From: Lentzea pudingi
GTDB lineage: Bacteria > Actinomycetota > Actinomycetes > Mycobacteriales > Pseudonocardiaceae
Assembly (NCBI RefSeq): GCF_014646255.1
Contig: NZ_BMNC01000028.1
Coordinates: 1-57,286 of the forward strand
Direction: 5' to 3'
Length of the DNA stretch: 57,286 bases
Shown piece after piece: positions 30,331-39,270 of the stretch. Made by a program: the position numbers and the translations under genes. The notes under the pieces were generated by a model. That model was not told the DNA's origin, searched no databases, and saw only the letters and a program-made list of their open reading frames with translations. Positions within the stretch are counted from its first letter, which is position 1; every line of letters begins with the position of its first letter.

Positions 30331-30540
30331 AGTCCCGGTGTTCTCGGCGCAGGACACCATGTCGGTCAACCGGTGCGTTTCCCACGATCGGGAACTACGC
30401 GACTCATCGTATAGTCCTGGCAACCGCAAGCAAGGCACCAAATAGTCGCATGTGGACGTACGAGCCAGCGCCGCCAGCAGGCGAGCCGCGGTCGCAGTGT
30501 CGCGCTGCGTACCTCGCACGACGAGCCGGCACCTATACCG

Positions 30541-30578
30541 CCGCGATATAGGACATGACCGGATTGGTCTTTCCGTCC
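30541..30578 (-). promoter_or_regulatory. Probable LysR-regulator binding region, copy B
   Basis: On the minus strand GGACGGAAAGACC (30578-30566) is followed after four bases by CGGTCA, GT, TATA and CGCGG, as in copy A. It lies about 73 bases upstream of the intact SMP-30-like start, a suitable place for a LysR activator site. The divergent LysR gene expected next to it is missing. Confidence 0.5.
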
Positions 30579-30650
30579 GTTGTGGACCTTGTGGTTTCTT
30601 TGGCCATCAAGGGTTCTCTTCGTTCCTTTGGGTCGACCTAGGAGAGGTTC

Positions 30651-31655
30651 GTGCCACATAACTATCTAGGCGGGATCGTTGTCACTCTCGCCCTCACTGC
30701 TGCATCAGTAGTGGGCTTCGCGGCCGCTGGTCCGGCCTCGGCGAGTTCTACGTCACAGCATCGCGCATTGTCTGATGTGGTCAACGGAACCGGTGCCGCA
30801 CTGCACCCGGAAGGGGTCGGCTGGGACCCGTCCCGCAAGGCGTTCCTGGTCGGTTCTCTCCGGCACGGGACGGTATCCGTCGTTGGCGCCGATGGGCGGG
30901 CCAGCACTCTGGTGAACGAGCCGCGGATCGTGTCCACGGTCGGCGTGCACGTCGACGTCGCGCGCAACCGGGTGCTGGCGGCCTACGCGGACTACGGGGT
31001 CGGCACTCGATCGAGTCCGTCGACCATCCAGACGCAGGCCGGTCTGGGGATTTTTGACCTGAAGACCGGACGGACGCTGCATCTGGTCGACCTTGCGATC
31101 GGTCCGGGTCCCCACATCGCGAACGACTTCGCACTGGATCTGGCCGGCAACGCGTATGTGACGGACACGGCGTCGGACAAGATCTACAAGGTCGACGTGA
31201 ACGGCCGCGCCTCGGTGCTGGTCCAGGATCCTCGGTTGGCGGGCCCGACCGAGGACGGGATGAACGGGATCGTCTGGCACCCAGGCGGATACCTGCTCGC
31301 GGTCGGTTACGAGACTGGTTCTCTGCTGCGGATCCCGTTGAAGGATCCCCAGGCAATTCATGAGGTTCGGCTGGATCAGGCTCTGGTCGGAGGTGACGGC
31401 CTCGCCCTGCGCCCGGACGGGACGCTTCTGGTCGTGTCGAACGAGTTCGGCCGGAGCACTGCTGGAAGCGTGAAGGTTCTGCGGTCCCGTGACGGATGGA
31501 CCTCAGCGAAGACGGCGAAGACGGTCGCTCAGTGGCCGGATCCTCTGCCTACCACGGTGGCGGTTTCGCCTGCAGGAGCCTACGTGCTGAGTGGCCGGCT
31601 CGACGTGCTGATCACCGGCAGCACATCCGACCAGTTCACGTTGCGCCGGATCTGA
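30651..31655 (+). CDS. Secreted SMP-30/gluconolactonase-like beta-propeller protein
   Basis: A 334-residue exported protein. The start is a GTG at 30651 with AGGAGAGG a few bases upstream. A signal peptide follows (LALTAASVVGFAAAGPASA, cleavage around residue 32). The mature part has repeated propeller blades, with motifs such as GVGWDPSRKAFLVGSLRHGT, GNAYVTDTASDKIYKV, GMNGIVWHPGGYLLAVGYET and GDGLALRPDGTLLVVSNEF. This is the SMP-30/strictosidine-synthase-like fold, which often has metal-dependent lactonase activity. The exact substrate cannot be inferred. It is followed by DoxX in the same direction, 39 bases away, and preceded by a LysR-type site, so it probably belongs to the stress cluster that follows. 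Confidence 0.82.
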   Translation: MPHNYLGGIVVTLALTAASVVGFAAAGPASASSTSQHRALSDVVNGTGAALHPEGVGWDPSRKAFLVGSLRHGTVSVVGADGRASTLVNEPRIVSTVGVHVDVARNRVLAAYADYGVGTRSSPSTIQTQAGLGIFDLKTGRTLHLVDLAIGPGPHIANDFALDLAGNAYVTDTASDKIYKVDVNGRASVLVQDPRLAGPTEDGMNGIVWHPGGYLLAVGYETGSLLRIPLKDPQAIHEVRLDQALVGGDGLALRPDGTLLVVSNEFGRSTAGSVKVLRSRDGWTSAKTAKTVAQWPDPLPTTVAVSPAGAYVLSGRLDVLITGSTSDQFTLRRI

Positions 31656-31694
31656 CGCTGCAACCTGATCAGCACGAAAAAGAGAAAGACTCAC

Positions 31695-32168
31695 ATGAAT
31701 CAGATTCGACAAATTCTGACAGGTACGTCTCCTGCGATGAACGACATTGGTCTGCTTGCCTTACGGCTCGTGGTCGCGACAGTGTTCATCGTTGCCGGGG
31801 CCGCAAGCCTCTTTGAAGAAGGCATTGACGCGAACATCGAGGGCTACCAGGCGATGGGCATCCCGTTGCCAGCGCTGAGCGCTGCCTTCACCGCTTACGT
31901 CGAGTTCTTCGGCGGCTTGCTGTTCGTCCTGGGTGTTCTGACCCGGCTCGTCAGCGCGGGCTTCATCGTCGTGATGGCAGGCGCCATGATCTTCGTGCAC
32001 GCCGATCACTCACTTCTCCCCGGACCGGACGGCCCCGGCTCTGCGCTCGCGCTCGTCATGGGCGTGGCCTCGATCGCGTTCATCTTGACGGGTCCCGGCC
32101 GCTTCAGCCTTGATCACTACTTGATCGCCCAGCGAAAGACGGGCTCGAGGCAGCACAGCCGTGTCTGA
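31695..32168 (+). CDS. DoxX family membrane protein
   Basis: A 157-residue integral membrane protein with about four transmembrane helices (LALRLVVATVFIVAGAASLF; AAFTAYVEFFGGLLFVLGVL; AGFIVVMAGAMIFVHA; ALALVMGVASIAFILTG). The conserved DoxX features are the early LRLVVATVFIVAG stretch and the EFFGGLLFVLG block. DoxX-family proteins such as Bacillus CatD are often induced by catechols, quinones and thiol stress. The ATG at 31695 has AGAGAAAG upstream. It sits between an exported SMP-30-like protein and the protease, YceI and FMN reductase genes, which supports a redox-stress role here. Confidence 0.88.
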   Translation: MNQIRQILTGTSPAMNDIGLLALRLVVATVFIVAGAASLFEEGIDANIEGYQAMGIPLPALSAAFTAYVEFFGGLLFVLGVLTRLVSAGFIVVMAGAMIFVHADHSLLPGPDGPGSALALVMGVASIAFILTGPGRFSLDHYLIAQRKTGSRQHSRV

Positions 32169-32570
32169 CGTCCTCCCCTGGACGAATGCGGCGCGGCGGC
32201 GGCCTGGGGGCGTCGCCGCGCTCACCCTCCGTGCCGCACACAACGAGACGGCATGCACCAGCTCGGCAAACAGGTCCGGCCGTAACGCAAGAATAACGAG
32301 AGTCAGCAGACCAACGCCGTCTGGCAGCAACGGACTTCTGGCTCAACCGGCTCAGCGCGATCTCTTCGGGCAAGGGCGCACTGGTGCTGAGGCCATTGGC
32401 TGGCCGAAGGTTCCAGTGGGGCGACTGCGGGCGAGCCCTCACAGCCGTTCCAAAGCAACAACCGATCTGGCCTTGGCCACATTTGATGTGGTGCCCGAGT
32501 TGAACAGGCTTGTCCGAACGCAACCACCTGCGTGGCTACGACGTGGCTCTGCCAGATGGGGTGCGACCCG
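32169..32570. other. Gap between DoxX and the protease gene
   Basis: No recognisable gene. It probably contains the promoter of the protease gene, but I see no clear elements. Confidence 0.45.
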
Positions 32571-33374
32571 ATGACTGGAGTGCTCTTGACCAGGCACCGA
32601 GGCTCAGATGCGAAGCCGCCGCGGATCCTTCGGATCGCCTTCACGGCTCTACGGCGGATGCGGGTGGGTGCGGTTGTCGCCGCGGTTCTCGCCGTATCGG
32701 CCTGCAGCTCTGGATCCGCACCGAGAGTTGGGCAAGCCATTGGTTCCGGTCCCGAGTCATCAGCTGCCGTCCCCGCAGACGTGGCGCGTTACGTGCTGCC
32801 CAACCTCGTCACGATCGAGGCCAGGCACAGCAGTGGGGTGACCACGACGGGGTCCGGGATCCGCGTCCCCATCGACGGGATCGTGGTGACCACCGCACAT
32901 GTCGTGGGGGACGCGGCAGAGGTCTGGCTGACCCTGCGGGACGGTTCTCGCCGCTTGGGAAGCGTCCTCGGCACGGCGCCTGAGCTTGATGTCGCCGCTG
33001 TACAGCTCCCCGGAAGCACCGATGTTGCCGTGCCGGTGAACGTCGGGGACGCGCTGGCCAAGCTCAAGACCGGAGACGGCCTGTTCGTCGTCTGTTCAAC
33101 GGTGTCCGGCCCAACCGTCACAGCCACGAAAGTTGCTGCACTTTCCCGGCTGGTTCAGATAAACCAGGGGCCTGCTGTCGCTATTCTGGAGATGAATGCG
33201 GCGATAGACCCGCCTTGCTCCGGCGGATCGCTTGTCAACACGACCGGCGACGTCCTCGGATTGACCACCACCGTCGCTGTGCGACCGGTTGACGACAACG
33301 TCACGACGAACAGCTTCGCCATACCGGTGCCTGTCTCCCGCAACGCCGTTTTCCGCATTATCCTGAACCGTTAA
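32571..33374 (+). CDS. HtrA/trypsin-like serine protease, probable lipoprotein
   Basis: A 267-residue chymotrypsin-fold protease without a PDZ domain. The catalytic triad is visible as H110 (VVTTAHVVG), D140 (PELDVAAVQL) and S217 (PPCSGGS). The Ser motif differs from the usual GNSGGPL. An export segment with a lipobox precedes the catalytic domain (VVAAVLAVSAC, Cys45), so the protein is probably lipid-anchored outside the membrane. A start at the internal ATG 32658 would give a compact lipoprotein signal of 15 residues before the Cys and is a real alternative to 32571. It may process or degrade surface proteins damaged by stress. It lies in the same direction as the neighbouring stress genes. 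Confidence 0.8.
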   Translation: MTGVLLTRHRGSDAKPPRILRIAFTALRRMRVGAVVAAVLAVSACSSGSAPRVGQAIGSGPESSAAVPADVARYVLPNLVTIEARHSSGVTTTGSGIRVPIDGIVVTTAHVVGDAAEVWLTLRDGSRRLGSVLGTAPELDVAAVQLPGSTDVAVPVNVGDALAKLKTGDGLFVVCSTVSGPTVTATKVAALSRLVQINQGPAVAILEMNAAIDPPCSGGSLVNTTGDVLGLTTTVAVRPVDDNVTTNSFAIPVPVSRNAVFRIILNR

Positions 33375-33504
33375 TCGAAAGTGCAGCTCCAGCAAGTGGA
33401 GCAGATTTAGAATAGCTGTTTCTACGCGCCCACAAGCGCCCTGAAACTCGAAACCCGTAGGCAAGATGGGCATTACAGCCTGTTTCCAGGAGAAAGTTAG
33501 CAAT

Positions 33505-34053
33505 ATGTCTCTCAATGCGAAGTCGATCGTCGGCACGTTCGCCGCAGATCCAGCACACTCGTCGTTCACGTTCGCCGTGAAGCACATGACGATTTCATTG
33601 TTTCGGGCGTCGTTCGACGATGTTGAGGCACAGGTGGTAGCGAGCGAGGACGGAATCCGATTCGAGGGCGCGGTTCGTGTCGAGTCGGTCTCGATCAGGA
33701 CCCCGGCGGAGTTTCGCGACAAAGTTGTCAACGGTGCCGATTTCTTTGACGGGAAGAACCATCCTGAGATGAAGTTCCGGTCTACCGACGTCGAGCTTCG
33801 CGACGACGGCACGGCGATCGTCGATGGCGAGCTGACGATCAAGGGCATCACCAAGCCTTTCAAAGCCACCGGCACGTACGAGTTGCCGGTCGAGGACCCG
33901 TTCGGAGGTACTCGTGCCGCGATCGCGCTCGAAGCGACGGTTGACCGGCGTGAGTGGGGGCTCACCTGGCAGATGCCTCTGCCCAAGGGGGGCGACGCGC
34001 TCGCTTACGAGGTTCGCCTGATCGCCAACGTCGCTCTGACCAAGACGGGGTGA
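33505..34053 (+). CDS. YceI family protein
   Basis: A 182-residue YceI-family protein, a lipocalin-like beta barrel that binds isoprenoid or quinone-type lipids. Motifs are the N-terminal GTFAADPAHSSFTFAVKHM, KVVNGADFFDGKNHPEMKF, GELTIKGITKPF and the C-terminal DRREWGLTWQMPLPKGG. The start is the ATG at 33505, with AGGAG twelve bases before it, rather than the upstream in-frame ATG at 33466. There is no signal peptide, so this copy is cytoplasmic, as is common in actinobacteria. It ends two bases before the FMN reductase gene, so the two form a tight operon. Confidence 0.92.
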   Translation: MSLNAKSIVGTFAADPAHSSFTFAVKHMTISLFRASFDDVEAQVVASEDGIRFEGAVRVESVSIRTPAEFRDKVVNGADFFDGKNHPEMKFRSTDVELRDDGTAIVDGELTIKGITKPFKATGTYELPVEDPFGGTRAAIALEATVDRREWGLTWQMPLPKGGDALAYEVRLIANVALTKTG

Positions 34054-34055
34054 CC

Positions 34056-34598
34056 ATGGTGCGCGTTCTCGGTCTCTGCGGAAGTTTGCGCGAAGCTTCA
34101 CACAACAAGCAGTTGCTGCTGGCGGCCGCGAGGGAACTGCCTGCTGACGTGACTCTAGAGGTCTACAGTGGCCTGCGGGACATTCCTCCTTACGACGAGG
34201 ATGTTGTCGCACCGGAGTCAGTCAACCTGTTTCGACGAGCGATCGCGGAGGCCAACTGCGTCCTGGTGGCAACGCCTGAGTACAACGCTTCTGTGCCGGG
34301 GCAGCTGAAGAACGCGCTGGACTGGGCGTCACGCCCCTTTCCTGACAATGCTCTTCGCGGAAAGCCGGTCGCTGTCATCGGCGCGTCCACCGGAATGTTC
34401 GGTGCAGTCTGGGCACAAGCCGAGGTCCGCAAGGTGCTCAAGACGATTGGCGCCGATGTGCTGGATGACGAACTGCCCGTCGCGAATGCCGACACGGCAT
34501 TCGCCGACGATCTCGCCCTAGCTGATCAGGAGTTGCAGGCGGCACTGGCCGACATAGTGGGCCGGCTGCTGCTGCGGACTGGCTCCCAGGTTCTGTGA
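34056..34598 (+). CDS. NADPH-dependent FMN reductase / quinone reductase family
   Basis: A 180-residue flavodoxin-fold reductase. The FMN-phosphate loop is LCGSLREASHNKQLL near the start, and the family motif PEYNASVPGQLKNALDW is complete. Family members (ChrR, YieF, azoreductase-like) reduce quinones, chromate or azo compounds with NADPH, often by two electrons so that semiquinones do not form. It follows the YceI gene by two bases and they must be co-transcribed. A strong hairpin 68 bases after the stop ends the unit. The substrate is not evident. Confidence 0.9.
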   Translation: MVRVLGLCGSLREASHNKQLLLAAARELPADVTLEVYSGLRDIPPYDEDVVAPESVNLFRRAIAEANCVLVATPEYNASVPGQLKNALDWASRPFPDNALRGKPVAVIGASTGMFGAVWAQAEVRKVLKTIGADVLDDELPVANADTAFADDLALADQELQAALADIVGRLLLRTGSQVL

Positions 34599-34665
34599 CC
34601 GAGCAAGTCTCAGTGTGGCGAATCCCGGGTCTTCAAACGCTCAGCCTGAACTGCACACTGAGACT

Positions 34666-34703
34666 CGACCTGGACGCCTTTACATCAACAGGCGTCCAGG
34701 TCG
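34666..34703. terminator. 13-bp hairpin ending the YceI-reductase unit and the convergent LysR gene
   Basis: CGACCTGGACGCC (34666-34678) pairs perfectly with GGCGTCCAGGTCG (34691-34703) across a twelve-base loop. It lies between the convergent reductase and LysR genes and can serve both. Confidence 0.75.
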
Positions 34704-34864
34704 GTTTGCACGTCGTGACACTCCGGGGTCCGGCTAGATCGAAGGCCCCTGAGCGAACCAGGATTTCTGCGGCTTGGGATACGAGCGTCGGACATCCATA
34801 CCGCCCTGGCCGTTTCGGCGATTCCGAGAGATGAATTACGCCCACAGAACAGAAGATTCAGCGC

Positions 34865-35812
34865 TCAACCCGCTTGGTCATGGGAATCAACGTCCTGCAG
34901 GGCTGTGGTGACTTCGACTGCGGTGCGCACGAAAGCTGCAAGGTGCGGATCCGAGCTACCGGCGGGCCACGCCATTGCCATCGTGAACGGACTGGCATCG
35001 ACTACTGGCCGATACGCAACATCCGCACGGGGATTGTTCTTTGCCACGGAAATCGGAATCAGTGCCACGGCTTGTTCAAGCCCAACCACGTCCAAGAGCG
35101 CGGAGATGTCACTGACGAGAGGACCGGATACATCCACGTCGTTGCGTGGGGCCAGGCTACGAGTCCCTGAGAAGTCGCGATCCTGACCACACCAGTACGC
35201 GCGCGCGGCCGCATCGATGCCGGGCCAGTCTGGAAACGGCAGGCCGGCCAAGTCCCGGCAGCGCAAGGTCGGCCGACGGGCAAGTTCATGCTTCGCAGGT
35301 AGGGCCGCGACTCTCGGTTCGGTCGTCAGTTGCTCGCTGTCGAGCCCCGTGAGGTCGAACGGGGAGCTCGCCAAAGCCACGTCGACCTCGCCGTTGCGCA
35401 CCAGTTGCACCTGCTGCCGGTAGCCACTGACGAGGATGTCGACTTGAATCGCGCCCGGCAGGGCTCCGTAGGCCTCGACAATGCCGCGGAGCAACCCGGA
35501 CGCGAAGCCTGGTTTGGCAGTCGCGGTCAACTTGGGCGTGATCTGCCCTGCACGCCGGGTGCGGTTGACGGTTGCGGACACCGCCTCGACGATGCTCAGC
35601 GCTTCGGCCAGCAAGACCCTGCCGGCCTCGGTGAGTTCAACCCGGCGGGTGTCACGCCACAGCAGCTGGACCCCCAGCCGACTCTCGATCTGGCGAACGG
35701 TACGAGAGAGTGGCGGCTGCGCGATACCGAGCCGTTCAGCGGCCCGCGAGAAATTGAGCTCCTCAGCCACCGCGATGAAGTATCGCAGTTCGCGTACTTC
35801 CAGGTCAGTCAT
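34865..35812 (-). CDS. LysR-family transcriptional regulator
   Basis: A 315-residue LysR-type regulator. The winged-helix domain is complete (LEVRELRYFIAVAEELNF, AAERLGIAQPPLSRTVRQIE, GVQLLWRDTRRVELTEAG) and is followed by a periplasmic-binding-like effector domain (VDILVSGYRQQVQLVRNGEV; DVALASSPFDL). The start is the ATG at 35812, where the family N-terminus begins; longer in-frame starts add unrelated sequence. It faces the YceI-reductase unit convergently and is the only intact LysR here. A fragment with almost the same N-terminus lies at 27923 next to a decayed SMP-30-like gene, so this regulator may control the SMP-30/DoxX/YceI genes. Confidence 0.92.
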   Translation of the reverse strand: MTDLEVRELRYFIAVAEELNFSRAAERLGIAQPPLSRTVRQIESRLGVQLLWRDTRRVELTEAGRVLLAEALSIVEAVSATVNRTRRAGQITPKLTATAKPGFASGLLRGIVEAYGALPGAIQVDILVSGYRQQVQLVRNGEVDVALASSPFDLTGLDSEQLTTEPRVAALPAKHELARRPTLRCRDLAGLPFPDWPGIDAAARAYWCGQDRDFSGTRSLAPRNDVDVSGPLVSDISALLDVVGLEQAVALIPISVAKNNPRADVAYRPVVDASPFTMAMAWPAGSSDPHLAAFVRTAVEVTTALQDVDSHDQAG

Positions 35813-35980
35813 ACCTTCACCGTAGTGCGTTGTTCCGTTTGGGTCTACACGGATGGTCTTTTCGTAGCCGACGACTGCGGTGCTGGAGGTGCGACGGCAT
35901 CGGTCCCGGTTTCGAGGCAGTGCCCAGCAGCGCTGCCGAACCAGCGGGAACGGGCAACTTGAAGGGGGCTCCTCGAACTC

Positions 35981-36025
35981 GAGCCGGGGGAACAAAGATC
36001 AAGAAGATCCTCGTCCCCCCGGCTC
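35981..36025. terminator. Hairpin downstream of the molybdenum hydroxylase-SDR operon
   Basis: GAGCCGGGGGAAC (35981-35993) pairs with GTCCCCCCGGCTC (36013-36025) with one mismatch. It lies 75 bases beyond the SDR stop on the minus strand and before the LysR promoter. Confidence 0.65.
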
Positions 36026-36099
36026 AGAGCATTCACGAACCAGAAGCTGGCCCGCTCATCCCCTCAACTTCTCGAGATGCCAGCCGAACACTGACCAGC

Positions 36100-36912
36100 T
36101 CACGTTTCCGGCCAGCCCACCGGCAACGCCGAGGGGTCGAACCCAGCAGCTGCGTGCTCGGCGAGGCGCCTGTCCGTGTTGGCCATCAGCGAGACGAGGA
36201 ACTGATCCTTGCGAACGCCCTCGATCAACGCGTCAGCCACGTCTTCCGCAGACATGGGCGGCTGGGTTCGCATACGCGGCCCCGCGAGCCGTTTCATCTC
36301 CTCGGCGTCAGCGCCGACGAGCCGCGCGGACGTGCGGAATCCCGTCTCGGTGAGATCGGGCAGCAGCAGAGTCACACCCACACCAGAGCCGTCGAGGTAC
36401 CGCGAAAGCCCTTGAGCGAGTCCGATCTGGGCAGCTTTGGACGCGATGTAGGGCAACGCGAGCGGTTTGTGGCCGAACAGTCCCAGGGTCGACGACGTGA
36501 TCACCACCCGACCGGCGCCTCGTTCGCGCATCGACGGCAGGAACGCCTGCAGAGCGCGGGAGATGCCGAGAACATTGGTGTTGAACACCCACTTCCACTC
36601 ATCGGTCGGGATCCGTTCCACCGGCCCCTCGGCATTGGCACCTGCGTGACACCACAGCACGTCTGGCACAAGGGCGTCGCCCGCAAGCTCATCTCGGAGT
36701 GACAACACCGCAGCGTCATCGCTGACATCACAGGCATGAGCGGACGCTGCTCCTCCGGCTGCCGTGATCTGACCGGCAACCACCTCCGCCGCTGCCTTGT
36801 CGACATCCGCGACCGCGACCGCGGCGCCGGTAGCGGCGAAGGCGAGAGCGCCGGCCCTGCCGATTCCCCCTGCACCGCCCAGCACGAGAACCAATCGATT
36901 TTCGAGTTCCAT
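36100..36912 (-). CDS. Short-chain dehydrogenase/reductase (SDR)
   Basis: A 270-residue classical SDR using NAD(P). The cofactor loop GGAGGIG is at 12-18, the structural Asn is in NTNVLG (N113), and the catalytic residues are Ser140/141 (VVITSST) and YIASK with Y155 and K159. An Asp in VADVDKA suggests preference for NAD over NADP. The ATG at 36912 has AAAGGA upstream. It is the last gene of the five-gene operon headed by the gentisate-dioxygenase-like gene, 40 bases after the molybdenum subunit, so it probably oxidises an alcohol or reduces a ketone in the same pathway. Its substrate is unknown. Confidence 0.92.
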   Translation of the reverse strand: MELENRLVLVLGGAGGIGRAGALAFAATGAAVAVADVDKAAAEVVAGQITAAGGAASAHACDVSDDAAVLSLRDELAGDALVPDVLWCHAGANAEGPVERIPTDEWKWVFNTNVLGISRALQAFLPSMRERGAGRVVITSSTLGLFGHKPLALPYIASKAAQIGLAQGLSRYLDGSGVGVTLLLPDLTETGFRTSARLVGADAEEMKRLAGPRMRTQPPMSAEDVADALIEGVRKDQFLVSLMANTDRRLAEHAAAGFDPSALPVGWPET

Positions 36913-36951
36913 GTCTTGTCCTTTCGTCAAGTCCGATCGGCGAGCCCGCTG

Positions 36952-39270
36952 CTAACGGCCGTGCCGCTGCGCCAGCTCGAAGAGTGTGAGAGGGGACTGC
37001 GGCATCGCGTCAATCGGGAAGCCCAGGGCGTCCTCGATGGCGCTGGCGATCGCGGTGGGAACGGGAACACTCCCGGCTTCGCCCGCACCCTTGACGCCGT
37101 GAATGCTCACCGGTGAAGATGACTCCATGTGCCGCACCTCGACCTGGGGGATCTCCGAGGCGAACGGGACCAGGTAGCCCATCAGATTCTGGTTGAGCAG
37201 TTGTCCGGCGTTGTCGTAATGACGCCGCTCGTAGAACGCATCGGCGATGCCGTGCGCGAATCCGCCAAGGACCTGCCCTCTCACGAGCATGGGATTGATG
37301 ACCTTGCCGCAGTCATGGGCGATCACGTAACGCAGGATGTTCAGGTCGTAGGTCTCCGGATCGATCTCAACGACGACACCGTGTGCTCCGGAGGAGAAGA
37401 TCATCGCGGACGGAGACCAGTAGGACGCGGCCGTCAGACCAGGCGACGACTCGCCCCCTGACGTGCGTCCGAAGCGGGCTGGGATGACCAGCTCGGTCAG
37501 CGGGACGGCGACGTGCGCGGCGCCCTTGACCCGGACCGCTCCGTCGGCGAGCTCAAGGTCCCCGGCGTCCACCTCGAGCAACCGTGCGGCTATCGCTTTC
37601 GCCTTCGTAGCGACCGTCGCGGCCGCTTGTACAGCCGAACTTCCGCCCACAGCCGCGGTCCGGCTGCCCCACGTCCCAAAGCCGTACTGCGTCCTGCGCG
37701 AGTCACCCGTGGTCACCCGGACGCGCTCCATCGGCACTCCGAGCTGGTCGGCGACCAGCTGTGAGTACATCGTTTCGTGTCCCTGACCGGTGTCAGACGT
37801 GGCCGCGACCACGGATACCGAACCGTCTGGTAGCACAGTGACCTTCGTGCTCTCGTACGGACCGGTACCACCGACGTCGACGTAGCAGGTGAGCCCCAAA
37901 CCGATCCGACGCCCTTCGGCCGCGGCCGCCGCCTTCTCCGCGGCGAATCCGTCGTAGCCGATCGCCTCCAGGAGGGTCTCGAACTGCGCAGGGTACTGCC
38001 CGGAGTCGTAGACGCTTCGGTTGCCGTGCGGGAATGACAGTCCGGTGTCGTAGGGCATCCCCTGGGGAGGGATGAAGTTCCGCCTGCGGATCTCAGCACG
38101 GTCGATGCCGAGATCCCGCGCCACCCAGTCCATCATCCGTTCGACGACGAACGTGGCGTAGGGCTGACCCGAGCCGCGGTACGGAGAACACTGCGTTGTG
38201 TTGGTGTAGACGGCGTCGAACGAGAACCGGAGGTTCGGGATGCGGTACTGCCCGGACAATTCAGACGCGGTGACGCTGGGCACCAAGATCCCGAACTGAC
38301 AGAAGGCGCCGTTGTCGTGCAGATAACGCACGTCGAGCGCCAGCAAGTGCCCCTCGCCGTCCACGGCGACCTTGACATGGGTGACCTGGGAGCGCAGCTG
38401 GTTGGACCCGACGAAGGCCTCCTTGCGGTCTTCGATCCACTTGAGCGGAGCGCCGAGCCAGCGCGCGGCCCACGGCACGAGCGCTTCCTCGGGGTAGAGC
38501 TGGAACGCCTTCGTACCGAACCCGCCGCCGACGTCCGGTGAGATGACCTCGATCTGCTCCGGCTCGAGCCCGAGGAGTGGTGCCAGTCCGTGGCACACCA
38601 TCATTGGGGCTTGCGTGGAGTCCCACAGCCGCATCCGGCCGCCGAGTTCGTCGAACGTCGCGAGCAGCCCCCTGCCCTCCAACGGAGTACCGGCCGCACG
38701 CTCATACCGAAGGTCGTACTCGAAGACGTGTTCCGCCTTGGCGAGCACGGCATCGACGTCACCGACGTGTTCCGACAACGAGGCGTAGACGTTGCCGTCC
38801 ATGTCGCTGTGTGCGGGCCCGTCCTCACCACGAGCCGCGCCGACGAGATCCACAGCTACCGGCAGGTGCTGGTAGTCGACGTGCACCACCGCAGCGGCGT
38901 CTTCGGCGATGTAACGATCGCGCGCTACCACCATGGCGATCGGCTGGCCGACGTGGTGCACCTCGTCGCGGGCGAGCGGGTACGGCGTACGTGCGTGGCG
39001 AATCGCCGGATGGGGCTGGGAGACCCGCAACGGGGCCGCGAGCGGTGTCCCAGCGAGGTCGTCATAGGTCAGCACCGCCACTACACCATCGATCTCCAGC
39101 GCACGCGTGACGTCGATACCTGTTATCAGGGCATGCGCGGCCTCTGAGCGCACGAACGCGGCATGCAAGGTGTTGTCCATGGCGATGTCGTCGACGAACG
39201 TGCCTTCGCCTCTCAGCAGGCGGTCGTCCTCACGTCGCTGGATCGAGGAGCCGACGAATGATGTGGTCAT
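36952..39270 (-). CDS. Molybdopterin-binding large subunit of a CoxL-type hydroxylase
   Basis: The 772-residue catalytic subunit of a xanthine-oxidase-family molybdenum hydroxylase. Cofactor motifs are VISPDVGGGFGTKAFQLYPE, PYRGSGQPYATFVVERM, DTGQGHETMYSQLVADQLG and GVKGAGEAGSVPVPTAI, the last holding the catalytic Glu. The loop PYRGSGQ lacks the Cys of the AYRCSFR loop that defines true aerobic CO dehydrogenase, so this is a form II enzyme and probably hydroxylates an aromatic or heteroaromatic ring, or oxidises an aldehyde. Its start overlaps the small-subunit stop (ATGA). It is fully intact, unlike the PaoC-like pseudogene at 19-21 kb. Maturation genes (XdhC- or CoxD-like) are not in the window. 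Confidence 0.93.
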   Translation of the reverse strand: MTTSFVGSSIQRREDDRLLRGEGTFVDDIAMDNTLHAAFVRSEAAHALITGIDVTRALEIDGVVAVLTYDDLAGTPLAAPLRVSQPHPAIRHARTPYPLARDEVHHVGQPIAMVVARDRYIAEDAAAVVHVDYQHLPVAVDLVGAARGEDGPAHSDMDGNVYASLSEHVGDVDAVLAKAEHVFEYDLRYERAAGTPLEGRGLLATFDELGGRMRLWDSTQAPMMVCHGLAPLLGLEPEQIEVISPDVGGGFGTKAFQLYPEEALVPWAARWLGAPLKWIEDRKEAFVGSNQLRSQVTHVKVAVDGEGHLLALDVRYLHDNGAFCQFGILVPSVTASELSGQYRIPNLRFSFDAVYTNTTQCSPYRGSGQPYATFVVERMMDWVARDLGIDRAEIRRRNFIPPQGMPYDTGLSFPHGNRSVYDSGQYPAQFETLLEAIGYDGFAAEKAAAAAEGRRIGLGLTCYVDVGGTGPYESTKVTVLPDGSVSVVAATSDTGQGHETMYSQLVADQLGVPMERVRVTTGDSRRTQYGFGTWGSRTAAVGGSSAVQAAATVATKAKAIAARLLEVDAGDLELADGAVRVKGAAHVAVPLTELVIPARFGRTSGGESSPGLTAASYWSPSAMIFSSGAHGVVVEIDPETYDLNILRYVIAHDCGKVINPMLVRGQVLGGFAHGIADAFYERRHYDNAGQLLNQNLMGYLVPFASEIPQVEVRHMESSSPVSIHGVKGAGEAGSVPVPTAIASAIEDALGFPIDAMPQSPLTLFELAQRHGR

